Both the position numbers and the translations under genes were made by a program. A model generated the notes under the pieces. That model saw only the letters and a list, made by a program, of their open reading frames with translations. It made no database searches and was not told where the DNA came from. 64,000 nucleotides of DNA from Ceratorhiza oryzae-sativae. Lineage: Eukaryota > Basidiomycota > Agaricomycetes > Cantharellales > Ceratobasidiaceae. Within the stretch, counting starts at the first letter, position 1; every line of letters starts with the position of its first letter. Positions 36,499 to 48,431 of the stretch are shown piece by piece. Location of the stretch: contig JARWMV010000232.1 in assembly GCA_030998015.1 (NCBI GenBank), forward strand, positions 806,001-870,000, read 5' to 3'.

Positions 36499-37911
36499 AC
36501 CCCAGATACCACCGTGCTTATGTTCGAACCCCGTCTCTCATTTCTCTCCTCGTTCGCCGCTATACCTACACTTGGATCCCTGCGTTTTCTGCTTATAAAC
36601 TAGTCTGAACGTTGCTGTTCACTCATTTCTTACTGTCGTCTCTTTTGTCTTTCTTGTCGGTATTAGTATCGAGCAATTGCATGGTGCTTTTTTGCTTGGT
36701 TTACTCGTGTGCATGTGAAGATCATAGAGAAACATAAACGATGGTGTAGTGCCGCTGATGGCATAACTCCCGAACGGCGAGGGTTGGCTTGGCGGGCACT
36801 TGGACAGATATGTTGCGCCACATTGCACATTCGACAGCAGGACTCCGCAGGACAAAAACTATATCCACCGCTTCAAATTTACAAGCGGCCTATCTTAATG
36901 GGCTCTCTCTACACCGTCGGAACGATACTCATGATATTTTACCCCACCAACAAATAACACGCGTCCAACCACATAGCCCATTTGCAACCGGATGTCAAAT
37001 TTGCTTAATTTGAAGCACGTGCCCCTCGTATGAGTGGTTCGCTGCTTCGCCATATAATACCCGCATACATAAGCCATAAATTTGGTATGCCACTAGACGC
37101 TTTAACGGATTCAACTCATGGTGGAAATATGCGTTACCTTGAGAACCCAACGCCTGGGCACACTATATGACTCAAAACAGCTATCTTTGGTAGGAGCGCA
37201 TAGTATGGGTAAACGCTTGGGACCTGTTTTTTCTGGAAAATCATGAGGACTGAACCGTACTGATAATGACTAAATTGAACAAAGCCTACCAGTAATTTCT
37301 GAGCAGTTAATCCTGATACGGGGCCACTCACATAGCCAGGAATTTCCAAACCGGACGAAAGGCACAAATGTGCAAAATGGTCGTATATGCACATAGTGCA
37401 CATAGATACTCACTCGCAAATTCGTTTTAGTGTCCAAAATCCAAGACCATGGTCGGTAATGTTCTCTTTTCTTAGCGGAGTGTGGAATTTCGACATTAAA
37501 CGGGCTCACAGTGATAAGGTATTTCGCTCGAGCCACTTACGCATGGTAGCAAGAACTCGAGTGTTCCCCACCAGATAGTAGCCTCATCATTGGGATGCTT
37601 ATACTTACTTGGCTCCCATCAATCTCCGAGATACATTCTCAAATTGAGATATTAATATCCAATAACAGATGCAGCTGGTCAAGATGTAGCTAACTCTCGT
37701 ATTGAGCGCAGCCTGGCCACTCCCCTTCTACCAGAATGTTAACGCGCGACATTATTCTACACAAAACAGCGAACGTCCACACGAAGGCTAGAACGAGACG
37801 TTATCACTATACTCAGTCCAGCAGATAGATCCATAACCCGATACCTAAATTCACTCGAATCCGACCCATGCCGAATGAGATTTGAACACACATGGGTTCT
37901 GTGTTATTGAA
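36499..37911. other. 1.4 kb gap after the septin gene
   Basis: Holds only the weak orphan locus at 37137-37610 described separately. The rest has scattered short frames. No RNA gene or mobile element ends were seen. Confidence 0.35.
37137..37610 (-). CDS. Possible orphan gene fragment, exons uncertain
   Basis: Several coding-looking blocks occur in order on the minus strand: KHPNDEATIWWGTLEFLLPC ending at a GTAAGT donor (near 37555), then REHYRPWSWILDTKTNLR ending at GTGAGT (near 37420), then LEIPGYVSGPVSGLTAQKLL ending at GTAGGC (near 37290), then GSVLMIFQKKQVPSVYPYYA. The density of aromatic residues and the well-placed donors suggest real exons, but acceptors are ambiguous and I see no start codon and no known domain. 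It could be the 3' part of a decayed gene. Confidence 0.25.
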
Positions 37912-39523
37912 TTAACGTGAGCATGGGTTACTCGTGGCAAGTATATGCGATGAACTTCTCATGAACTGGCTGTAATAGAAAACCGGCCATTCATATCCAC
38001 CGTCATTGTAGCCATGGGTAGCATAATTGCGGAGCTGTATTAACGGCATACCAGGTAATTGGCACAGCATTTCATACATGTCTGTGTAAATAATTCGGAT
38101 GGTAAATGATTCCAGAGTACGGATACAATCTTCGCCTTCAATATTGCATTCCATGAGATGCAATACCGAAGTGCAGGAAACGACCGGCATCGAAAGGTTG
38201 TTTGGATTCTTGACTAAATTAATCAAAGTGCATGACTGCCAGCTCTTCGATGGGCGGCGGTTTGGCACCGGGACAGTCCAATAGCCAGTCCAGTGTAGCT
38301 GCGTACGACCAGCGTTGTCATCGATGCAATGCTCGACACCAAGTCGCGTTACATTCGACCTTTTCATGAATGTTTGCAGATTGATCGCTTCGTGTTCGTC
38401 GATTGAAATCAGATCGGCCTGTATAGTAAACGCCAGCGAGCCCGAGCCCGTAATTATAGAATCCAAGATACTGAAAGAATGGCACTTGGAAACTAGCCGT
38501 AGATCCAAAATCTCTAGCTTTGGCAGGGTCACCTTTCTAGCATACACGGTCGATATGTTAGTAAATGGCCGTTGGCGACGCAGAGGGATCGTAAATCTGG
38601 TCACTGGGACAGAAAGCCGAACAGCTGTTCAAGCGGCGGCATTGGTTTATCCATTCGGGTGAAGAGATCTTGAGGACGGTAAGTCCTCGGAGCACAACGC
38701 TGTTGATATGAATGCGAGGGCCACGAATCGTGAGTATTGTTAGCGGTTCTGTGCGTTCTCCGAAGTAACCATGATAAAGCCAATGGCACAGCTGTTGGGA
38801 ATCTTCAGGATTGTAATATCGGTCTACGAGGTGGAAAATTTTCACCGCACAAGGAGTATTGCAACCAAAAAAACCAAACATCATCTGGCACACCATCGCG
38901 ACGTCAAGTTGAAAGTGCAACGATTCGATTCAATGTGTGTGTGCGGGTGCCAGAATCCCACAGAGGCGGTCAATATCGCTGTCTGACCGCTTAGCATTCT
39001 TCGATTGTGTTGCGTGGATGGAAAGCGGCAATTGTTGTGAATACTCTAGATACACTTGACATGCTTCCTCTGCGCGTGGATCTTCAAGGAGGAGGTCGAT
39101 ATGTGACCAAACCTTGGGGATACTTGTGATGATACGATTCAGACCTTTGCTAGCGATGAGCAAGTCGAAAGGAACGAGAGGGCCAACTGAGATTCGGCTC
39201 ACCCCCAAACTGGCAGCTCGGTTCGATAAGTGATAGAATTGGTTGAAACCCTCAACGGGGAGCTTGTTGAGCGGGACGAGCGAGGTTGAGTGGTTGCGCA
39301 GTATACAAAGAACCGATCGTGTCTTGTCCGTGTGTGCGCCGTGGGACCGAAATGAACCAAGTGTACCATCGATATATAACAGTGGCCTTTTGAGACCAGA
39401 CCATGCATGAACGCCCGGGTGACCTAGAGTTGTTTCCAGATTTACGGATTCTGCATGAAAGCTGTCTATAGTGGGATCAAGCTCATAAGCACTCTTCCGA
39501 CGTTTGAAAGCTTGAGCGTGTCG
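37912..39523 (-). pseudogene. F-box/LRR-like family gene, copy A, broken
   Basis: Related to the two plus-strand copies at 44.8-48.4 kb. The first block (AQAFKRRKSAYELDPTIDSF) aligns with copy B's DQAFDHWKQTYETFGPTSSA, followed by a region matching the F-box position (LVPLNKLPVEGFNQFYHLSN; KVWSHIDLLLED). An in-frame TGA at 38930-38932 interrupts the frame directly after LAPAHTH, with homologous reading continuing in the same frame (LDVAMVCQMMFGFFG). A second break near 38600 changes frame between LEQLFGFLSQ and VTLPKLEILDLR. The rest reads openly to a TAA at 37912. No splice sites explain these breaks. A decayed paralogue is the best explanation. The predicted role of the family is unknown. 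Confidence 0.7.
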
Positions 39524-40016
39524 CTAGTGAAACAATCGGCCTTTTGCTATAACCCTTGATTAGAATACTGTCACAATACTAAATTAAAATATGTACACTC
39601 ATTTCTGTATGTATGGTATGGATTCAAAGGGAATACGTCTGGAGCTGTATTGGCGGAGGGAAGTAACAGAAGTTCAGGAAGGTAGGTGCATCCTCATAAG
39701 GTGTACGTACAACTCTTGGTATGCTTGGCTTTGCTTCTCCTCGGGCTTGTGCCAAGTTGCACATAATTTGTTACAGAGATCACCATGCGCGTGCCCGGTT
39801 TGGCCGTAGCGATCATGTGTACACAAATGTAATATGCGCAAAACCATGCACGTCCCGATAGACTCTTGCCACACCCGAATCCAAAATTCACAAGAATCGA
39901 CTGTATATTAGAGTACGACTCGTATGCGCAACAAGATATACGTGTAAATATCAAAGCCAAACTTATCTAGCACTCGCTCTTGCATTCTCTACATCCCCAC
40001 GTCTAGATCCCGACAT
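39524..40016. other. Gap of about 490 bp, no gene seen
   Basis: AT-rich sequence between copy A and the acetyl-CoA transporter 3' end. Short frames only. Confidence 0.35.
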
Positions 40017-42107
40017 TCACCGCCAATCAGACTGCTTGAGTCCCTGCAATCGCTTCGCCGTCGGCCAAACGTAAAACAAGAGGATCGACGCGCCGAGGGT
40101 GATGCATATCCACGAGACGATGTAGTAGCCGTCTCGCTCGGTGTGGCATACTCCACCTAGGTCGGCGCATGCGGCTTTTCCGTGGTCGGATACGCATTCA
40201 GAGGCTGCGTACACAGGATGAGTATATGCGGTACGTATTAGGTGAATCATGGCGCACCTTTCATGATGATGTCTCCGCCTTCCTCGTGGACCTTGCAAGT
40301 CGCAATGCTAAAGTAATCCACACCCTTCAAAACGAATATCCTCGGCCACGTTCCGCCGAGGTTACTAATCGTGTTCAACAACTGCATCCCCAAACCATTA
40401 GCCACTGGAACTCGAACTGGTAAAAAAACCAGCTCACTGTCATATAAGTTCCGCCAATCAACGGATCCGAAATCTGTGTATGAAAAGCCGACATGCCCAC
40501 AAACTGCACAGTCGACGAAAATGACCCGAGGACCGTAAATGCCACGATTCCCCAAAAGTAACTTGCTGGGACTGGCTTGGTGCTGGGAAACCCGTACACG
40601 ACGGCCATGGCAATCGCCGCAAAGCCGAGTCGGACCCAAAATGCGTACAACCAGGGTCGGAGCGGGCGGGCGCCTCGAGACCATTTCGCGGCGTACCATC
40701 CGCCGATGATTTGGATTGGAAAGTCGATTAGGACGGCGAGCGCGAGGTCTTCTTTAGAGAGACCCTTTTCGACGAGTTTGAGGGATGTGACTGCGTCGTT
40801 GGCTTGGAAGCCGATTTTGGAGACGAGATGGATGATGCAAATGGATTGGACGTCTGTTTATCACGATTTGAACGACTGAGGATGAAAAAGAAAAGGAAAC
40901 ACGCACGCTTTAATTTGCATATACTCCACATGATCTGGTACACCTTTTTCAGATTCAGGTCTGGGTCGTCCGCAGCCACTGGATCTTCTTTTTTAAATAT
41001 CAACAAGGCGAATGTGACGGCATAACAGGCAAGCCCCCAGAAGCGAAGATATGCGCCTAGGGAGAGCAAAGGAATGTCGGACGGTACAGTACGGAAGTAT
41101 TTGTTCCTGCAATAAACGTTAGTTTACGCGATTAATAACGACAGCGGCGAGCTTACGCAAAGTCTGCGCTGTTGAATGCCAAAAATACGGTAAAGGAAAG
41201 AAAATAGCCTGTGTTGAGGCCGATTGTCTGTGCTGTGGAAGCGTAGGAGAGATTTTCTTGCGAAAGGAGTGTAAGAGCCCAGCCATCTACAGCAATGTCT
41301 GTGGCGATCTATGCGTTAGAATGTGTATTAGGGGTGATATGGGAGACATGCCTTGGGTCGCGGCGAGGAGTACGAGAGAAGTAAAAATGAATGTGAGTTT
41401 GTGGACATCGGGCTCTGCCTATAACTAGTGAGCCAGCGAGCAAGCGTGAGAGTCTACGGCAACTGACCACGTCCATCAAGGCTTGTACGTTGAAGCTCAT
41501 CCAGAGCATGAGTGAGCCAATGATAAACTGCATGGGCAAGATCCAGCTCTTGCGTCGGCCGATGGTCGGGCTGAAAATAGAGTCGACGATGGGACTCCAG
41601 AGGAGCTTGAGACTATATGGGTATGTTGCTAGGGAGAAGAGGCCGAGCTGAGAGTAGCTGAGCTTGGACTTGAGCAAGAACGGTACCGAGCCAAATGCCA
41701 GGCCGATGGGAATGCCTTGGATGAGATCTACGAGCGGAGTTCAGCAAGCGATCATGCGGGGCACATCGAGACGCACAAAGAGTGATGAGCAGTGCCATGG
41801 CTGCCTTGTCCTTTGCGGACATGGGAGCCCTGAGTCTCTTTTCCTCGTCATGGTGGTCCGAGTCGAGCCCGACCGCTGCCTCCTGGCGCTCGCTCTCGCG
41901 CTCGCTCTCGCCGAGCAGACTCATGCTGACCTCTTCGTCTCCGACCTCGGGTGTGCGCCGTCCATTGTGGCGAGCTGCGCGAGGTGTGCGGGCGGTCTGG
42001 GGACTGTGGGGGTGTGTCGAGATGAGGTCCATGTCGATGGGTGGGCCCGGGGGCGGTGATGGACGGGGTTTGGTGCGTTTTCGCGCAGCAGACGATTTGG
42101 CAGACAT
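40017..42107 (-). CDS. Acetyl-CoA transporter (AT-1/SLC33A1 family)
   Basis: Multi-pass membrane protein; animal members import acetyl-CoA into the ER lumen. A long polar N-terminal tail (MSAKSSAARKRTKPRPSPPP..., rich in Arg/Pro/Ser/Glu) precedes about 11-12 membrane helices. Family-typical stretches are DLIQGIPIGLAFGSVPFLL, YSLKLLWSPIVDS, GRRKSWILPMQF, TQGIAVDGWALTLL, SYASTAQTIGLNTGYFLSFT, SKIGFQANDAVTSLKLVEKG, and SDPLIGGTYMTLLNTISNLG followed by TWPRIFVL. A Cys-bearing lumenal loop near the C-terminus (SECVSDHGKAACADLGGVC) precedes the last helix. Ends GLKQSDWR. About nine introns. Divergent from GH16 across 372 bp. Confidence 0.92.
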
Positions 42108-42479
42108 GAGGCGGCCCCAGCTGTCGACAGCCAAATTATTTGCTAACCTGCTTCTGGTATGCGGACCGGACACACGCAACGGCCGTTGCTCTTGTGGTCT
42201 AAATTCAGCTTGGGAAACGTGGCACACGCCGGGCGCTTATATCACCCAGTGGAGCGCTGAGTCATCAGGGACGTATATGTGCGGATCATTTGATATAGTG
42301 CTGGCGAGCTCGGCGGCTTGGGTGCCGCGTGTTTCTCGCATGGGCACAATCAAATATAAACAGAATAACCGTCGTTGTTTAAAAGCTGCCCCTTGTTCGA
42401 TGGGCCTACATAACCAGGCGATCGACGAGCCCTAGACGTTGGCTGGCCCAATCCCCCTGATAGATAGACTCTGACTAGA
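42108..42479. promoter_or_regulatory. Shared upstream region of acetyl-CoA transporter and GH16
   Basis: 372 bp between divergent start codons. An AT-rich patch at about 42348-42380 (CAATCAAATATAAACAGAATAA) lies about 110 bp before the GH16 ATG. The call rests on orientation. Confidence 0.4.
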
Positions 42480-44113
42480 ATGAAACCGACAAATCTCATC
42501 GCACTCGCTGCCATCGCTGGCCCATGCGCCGCCCAGCTCCGCTCGTTTGCAGACTCGCTCAATCTTGTAGACAATTTTCTGCGCGATCTCCAAACGTCTG
42601 TCCTCGCGCTCTCGAGTCCCCATCCCCGCCGCTCCTTCCACCGTCGCGTGCCCGGCCAGCTTGCCAGGCGTTGCATCCGACCCGCCCATCACCCGCCGGG
42701 CAATCATACATCTGCAGGATCGCCCACGTCTACCCGGACGTCGTCTCTCCTTTCGTTGTCAACGGCCACCCGCTCGACCACCCGCGGGGCGACCTCGCGC
42801 TCGGCGTCCACGTCCACGTCCACGCCCACGTCCACATCCACGCTCACATCTACCTCTACCTCTGCACCCACATCCACCTCGACAGCGACCTCCACTTCCA
42901 CAACCAGCTCCACCTCTTCCGCTCCAACCCCATCCTCTACCTGGACACTCCAGTCCACCATAGCCGGCTCACCTTTTTCGACTCTTGGGACTTTTGGTCT
43001 TTGCCGGACCCCACACATGGTCCGTCTCCACTCTCCGGTCCATTCCCCGCTAACCTACCATCCCGCCCATCCCTCCAGGCGCCGTCGACTACCAAACCCA
43101 GGATGGCTCTGAATCCGCCGGCCTGATCAGCGTAAACAGTGCCGGGAACGCGGTCATGCGCGTTGAAACCACGCCCCAGGTGTCAGGAAACCGCAAATCA
43201 GTCCGGATCCACTCCAAGTTAACCTTCAACGGTGGTCTCATCATTCTCGATGCCGTCCACATGCCCTATGGATGCGGCACCTGGCCCGCGTTTTGGAGCA
43301 ACGGCCCAAACTGGCCAAACAACGGCGAGATCGACATTGTCGAGGGTGTCAACGGCTATACCCAGAACCAAGCATCTCTGCACACGCGCAGTGGCTGCAC
43401 GATCCCCGCCAACTATGGAGCGATTGGCACTCTTGCCGCCACGGGCGACAATGCCCTCAATTGTGCTGCGGATGAGACCGGTAACCAAGGATGCGGTCAG
43501 TTGAGCTCCCAGCCCAACAACTATGGCAAGGCATTCAACGACAACGGTGGTGGAGTGTATGCCAGTGAGTTCTCCTTTGTTTTCTCTACTTGGCATCTTG
43601 GCGGGCGCGTTGCTAATGCATGGCACAAAAAAAAAAGTGAAATGGGATACATCTGGCATCTCCGTGTTTTTCTTCCCTCGCAATGCGATCCCATCCGATA
43701 TCACCTCGAATCAACCGATGCCTTCAACGTGGGGAACACCAGCCGGAAACTGGCCCGCCCAAAACTGCGACCCGTTCGTGTTCATGAAGGACCATATCAT
43801 GATCTTTGATACAACGCTCTGGTGGGTCCTTTTGATTATGTATGCACCAAGACTTCTTGGCTGATAGGGGCGGATCTGTAGCGGTGATTGGGCAGGAAAC
43901 GGTTGGAATACCGCAGGTGCCGGCGGACAAGGGGCCAGCTGTGCTGCCTCGACCGGGTACAGCACCTGTTTAGACTATATTCGGAACGAAGGTGCCGCAT
44001 TTAGTGATGCCTGTGCGTTTACATCCGTGCTTCCTTCTTTGATTTAATCACGCTCATCTTGCCTCCTCTACTTTGTAGATTGGGAAGTCAAGAGCGTCAA
44101 GGTGTACGCTTAA
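42480..44113 (+). CDS. Secreted GH16 endo-beta-glucanase, frame break before the catalytic domain
   Basis: Cell-wall or plant-wall beta-1,3(4)-glucan hydrolase family 16. Starts MKPTNLIALAAIAGPCAAQL, a signal peptide. A Ser/Thr-rich linker follows. The catalytic domain reads TFFDSWDFWSLPDPTHG, then after an intron AVDYQTQDGSESAGLISVNS, WPAFWSNGPNWPNNGEIDIV (the ExDxxE active-site strand: EIDIVEG), and continues through three more introns to VKSVKVYA and TAA at 44113. The linker is in one frame, ending WTLQSTIAGS, while TFFDSW is in another; they abut at about 42968-42976 beside a run of five T and no intron can explain it. One missing base, either a true mutation or an assembly error, would account for it. 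Confidence 0.85.
42797..42930 (+). repeat. Hexamer-like TCCACG repeat encoding the Ser/Thr linker
   Basis: Imperfect tandem units based on TCCACG/CCCACG/TCCACC encode STSTPTSTST-type sequence between signal peptide and GH16 domain. All three plus-strand frames stay open over the repeat, which makes frame choice by length alone unreliable here. Confidence 0.75.
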
Positions 44114-44783
44114 CCTCGTCGTCCTTGGCGTTGGGAATAGTCATGCCATCGATTTTTCGTCATCTGGGCTTTCAGACCTTCGCTTTACTGGGAAACATTT
44201 TTAACATGGGATTTTTCCAACGCATACACACGCATACACGTCTAAACCAAACCTATCTATCACGCTTTCTTCCTCTATCTAATACCACTCCTCCTCCCTT
44301 ATCTATTGTATCCTTATAACTTGCACGCTCATTATGTATGTTTGCCCCTTCCTCGTATGCTGAATACGAGGGTAGGGGCTCTGAAATACCTAGGATCAAT
44401 CAAACAACTGAATATATGAAATTGAAATGAAACGCTGCGCATCGAAGTTGTCCTGAACCTTTTTTGGAATTGCCCACTGTCCCGTGGAGAAATCCACTCG
44501 ACCGCGCGGATAAAATCACACAGCATGAAGAAGGGCAGCCTGGACAAACAGTCGGAACGGTGGCGAGTTGAGGTGGTTGAACAAGGAACCCGCGTGTATC
44601 AGGGAAATACGGGTGCGTCAGATGATCCCGTACATGTCCGAGTTGCCGAGCCGGTGTGAGCGGGGAGAAGTGTCCAGGGTTCACCCCATGATAGTGAGTC
44701 AATGTCGTCGAGTCAATGGGTTTAAAGGTGAGAAATTCACTGTGGCCACGACTGTCGGCTTTCTGCGTTCAACACTATACACA
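44114..44783. other. GH16 3' region and upstream of F-box-like copy B
   Basis: 670 bp without a gene. A CT-rich stretch at about 44265-44305 and a palindromic block (CTCGTATGCTGAATACGAGGG, 44353-44373) follow the GH16 stop; the latter could form a hairpin and might act in 3' end formation. Confidence 0.4.
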
Positions 44784-46424
44784 ATGTCGAATGTGGGTCA
44801 TGATATTAGTTCTGGTGAAGCAGAATGAACCTTGCTAACTGCACTTGTAGGTTGACCATGTCCCAAGCAACCAAGACCAGGCATTCGATCACTGGAAACA
44901 GACCTACGAGACTTTCGGGCCGACTTCCTCCGCCTTTCTCGACGAGTCCGTACAACTGGATCTATTGCTTCAACAAACTAGCGTATGCGATTGGCCTCGA
45001 CTCAAAAGTTCGCTCACATACATTGATACGGTTCTCGTCTCACTTGATATCCCACCTCCAGTCCGCGCCATTCTAGGCACCATTCGCAATCGCTCACGGA
45101 CACTCGTCCCTCTTTCCATATTACCCCCAGAGCTCATGATCCGGATATTAAATCTCGCTGACTCAGCTTGCGTGCTCGAGCTTCCACGACTCAAGAATTT
45201 CGGGAGATCGTATAGCAATACCCCGCTCGCGAGCGTCTCGGACAGTTGCAAATGGCTCAGGAGTATCGCCATCAACGAACCCTCGCTCTGGACACACATC
45301 GACTTAACCATGAGCGTGTTCCAAGACTCGAGCTACACTGGCTACGCTCGATTGTGCTTGCAGCGATCCGGGCGAAAATCGTTGTATCTTCATCTCGTGG
45401 AGAACAAGGAGATGGACGACATCGAGGTCAATGGTGCTCTCAATTTTCTAAGACCGCATATGCGTCGTGTCCGTTCGGCCTTTGTTGTTGTGGCTTCCCC
45501 AGCGAGTGGGAGCCTGGTCCTTCGGCTGTTTAGCGACCTTCCGGATCCGTGCGAGCTCGCAGAGTTGGTTATAGGCCATGCATACCTTAGTGGCTCTTTC
45601 AGTGGCTTGAAAGTTCACACAAAACTATTTGGCAAAGCTTCCAGCAGGGTTTGGCGGCACCTAAAGGTCTTGGGGATATACGGCCACTCGCTGCATCTCC
45701 ACAAGCTGGCTCTCAATGGTCTCACGACTCTAAAGATGTACGCCAAGCCGCCCACGAGACAAACGACCGCTTCTCAACTTGCGCTCGCGTTGGCTGCTGC
45801 CCTGACCTGCGCGAGCTCGCTCTGATAAATTGTTACTTTACGAAATCTTCTGGCGAGTCGGTTGTTCCGGTTGTCCTGCCGAGACTCGAGATGTTGGACG
45901 TGAGAGCCGTGTTTGGGGTTTTGGAAGTCCTGGGATGCCTGGTACCTAGCTCGAATGCCCTCACTCTCAGTCTATCACTTGATGAGTCAACCGAGGGATC
46001 TCTTACCGTCGGACGGCTTGTCAAACGTTTCAACGTCACACGGCTACTCCTGGACAGAGATCGTCGTGGTCGATTCAACTATGAACAGGCCCTGACCATG
46101 CTGAAACTGGGATTTCCGAGCGTGCAAGAACTGGCGTTGGGCTCCTACCTTTACTCGAATCCTTCTTTGAGACAAGCACTGAGTGTTGAATATTTGCCGT
46201 CGTTGCACACCTTGCATTTCTTGGAAGGATCAAATATATCTCCAGAAGCCTGCCGCGAGCTGCTAAGTTTTTCTGCAGTTTGCAAGGTGTATGCCAACCG
46301 CTTTTACGACGATCCTCTAGACGAGCCACAGAGCAATCCGATGGTACAGGACCGTGCTTATGCACATATGGCCGACTATGAAAAAGACTTTCCATGGCCT
46401 TTGATGCTTAGTTTGACGAATTGA
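44784..46424 (+). pseudogene. F-box/LRR-like family gene, copy B, one frame break
   Basis: Best-preserved member. Exon 1 is MSN, joined through a GTGGGT...GTAG intron to VDHVPSNQDQAFDHWKQTYE. An F-box-like segment follows: LVPLSILPPELMIRILNLAD, then SDSCKWLRSIAINEPSLWTH. Leucine-rich sequence typical of F-box/LRR-like fungal families fills the rest (LALNGLTTLKMYAK; PVVLPRLEMLDVRAVFG). At about 45795-45803 the frame changes: SQLALALAA is followed by CPDLRELALINCYF only if one base is added, and no intron fits. Beyond it the reading is open to MLSLTN and TGA at 46424. With a single break and otherwise intact sequence, an assembly error is as likely as a real mutation. F-box proteins recruit targets to SCF ubiquitin ligases; targets here are unknown. 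Confidence 0.75.
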
Positions 46425-46889
46425 TTTTTTTTTTTACCATTATCGGGCTGGGTGTCTTCATGTGTATATAAATACATATAAGAAATTGGAGTCTGATTTG
46501 TCTGAAAAAGAACCCCAAGCTCGCCGACACTCTTCCCATTTCAGACAAGAGACCCGCGTCCTTGGTTTATTTTGTGAGTGGCGAGGGAGCCCGTTGAAAT
46601 ACGAGTTTAGTTGGGAAAGACTTGACGTACGATTTGAATATATCAAATAAATGTACATGCGCTTATAATCTCCTGTTGTGGCAGATGAAAGGATGTCAGG
46701 TCAATAACAATAAATAATATGCAATCGATCGACTAGATCACGACTACCGGTCCCTTGCACTCGCTATCAATAGCCATCACATTTAAATTTCCGCACGATG
46801 AAAAGCGTGAGGCAATATCAGAGATCTCTCAAACCCAAATGACTAAAATTCAAGGTTGATCCTTTCTCCAGAGGCACGAAAATACGCAC
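46425..46889. other. Spacer between F-box-like copies B and C
   Basis: About 465 bp, AT-rich, starting with a run of T right after the copy B stop (46425-46434). A TATAAATACATATAAG stretch lies at about 46466-46481. No gene seen. Confidence 0.4.
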
Positions 46890-48431
46890 ATCACCATGCA
46901 TTTGACCGTTGGCAACACGCTTATGATAAACACCAGCCCGAATCCTCAGACTTTCTCGACGAATGTCTCTGACTTGATCAAATCCGCGGGATCCTGCCGC
47001 GCGCGAGTGGCTTGGTCTGGAAAGGTGGCTCGTATATATCAACTCGGTGTTTGCTTCACTCGATGGCTCGGGATCGAAAGCTCGACAATGCTTGGCATGA
47101 CACGCAACTGATCACGGCTGCTTTCATCCCTCTCGAAACCCCCAAGAGATTTTATGGTCTACGTTTTATCGCTAAAGGACACGACATGCATACTTGAGAT
47201 GTATAGACCGCTGCTGAGACCAAGACCTATAACAACACTCCCCTCACTAGCGTTTCCACCACTTGCAGGTGGCTGAGGAAAATCGCAACAATCAAAACAT
47301 CACTGTGGACATATCTATCTGAAAGTGGACGTCCTAAGAGATTTGAACTTTTCCAACTATGCTGGCTCACGCTTACACTACTATGAACAGCGTCCGGTGC
47401 ACCTTCACCTTGCTGACACCAAATAAACACAGAATAGACATCGAAAGCGTAGTCGAATTCCTGCTTCCTCATATAAACCGTGTGCCTTCTGCGTGTATTC
47501 TGTTTGCTCGGGGTACTCCAACTGCAATCCTGTCTCTGCTCCTCGATCTTCCTAACTGGTATGAGCTCTCAGAGCTTACCGTAGGTAAAGTTGGTCTATT
47601 TAGTCACTCATATGACTCGATGGTGTACAAAAGGGTCCTTGGTGGTCGTCGAGTAAACCAAGGTGCCACTTGAAAGCGTTGTGCACGTGTGGCCATACAC
47701 CACCTCTGGATACCATCGAGTTTAGTGGACTCACAACCCTAAATATTTACACCAATACGGTCCCTTCTCCAACCATATCCCCTTCAACACTCTCAAGTAC
47801 CTTGGCTATATGCACAGGCATGCACCATATTGCTCTGGTAAATTGTTGCATTGTAGAAGCTTTTAGTAACTCGAATGTGCCAGTAGTTCTACCAAAACTC
47901 GAGATCTTAGATTTGCAAGTAGAGGATGCGCTCTTGGACGTGCTGAGTTGTATAGTGCCCGAATCAAGTTCACTGTCCTTGAGTGTGATACTCTCAATTC
48001 ATCAATCAAGAGGCTGGTATACTAGGAGCGTTTATAGAACGCTCGAATGTCACACGCCTCTTCCTGGGACACTTCGCCATCATCGATTTAATTCTCGTCA
48101 AATATCATGGCTTTTCAAACTAGATCGTCCAAATACCCAAGAGCTTGCGTTATCGACACACCTATTTCAAAACTCGTTACTCGGACAACTGTCAGCAGTT
48201 GCACATTTCCCGCCGCTGGATAGTTTACATTTATTGGGGACAATCGACACGACACTGGAGGGCTGCAGTGAGCTCTTTGGCCTTTCCGCACTCTGTAAAG
48301 TGTATCTGGATCGTGCGTGCGGATATGATCCAAGTGTAGCGAAGAGCATTCTGCCGATACAGTACCGATCCTACCGTCATATCGATCAGTTCGAAATGGA
48401 GCTCGAGTGGCCTACGATAGCCAACAGTTGA
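46890..48431 (+). pseudogene. F-box/LRR-like family gene, copy C, strongly decayed
   Basis: Collinear with copy B. HAFDRWQHAYDKHQPESSDF at about 46894 matches copy B's DQAFDHWKQTYE block but hits a stop within a few codons after FLDECL. YNNTPLTSVSTTCRWLRKIA near 47230 matches YSNTPLASVSDSCKWLRSIA, and then stops. A later block (IESVVEFLLPHINRVPSACI, 47430) matches copy B's LNFLRPHMRRVRSAF. Another frame break occurs at about 47668-47673, after which the last 250 codons are open (TTLNIYTNTVPSPT; NVPVVLPKLEILDLQ) to TGA at 48431. The F-box stretch itself appears deleted or unrecognisable. Decayed tandem duplicate of copy B. Confidence 0.75.

Noticed and set aside
42704..43018. Minus-strand acidic Val/Asp repeat frame and plus-strand His/Val repeat frame
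   Set aside because: Other-frame readings of the TCCACG repeat; only the Ser/Thr frame follows the signal peptide.
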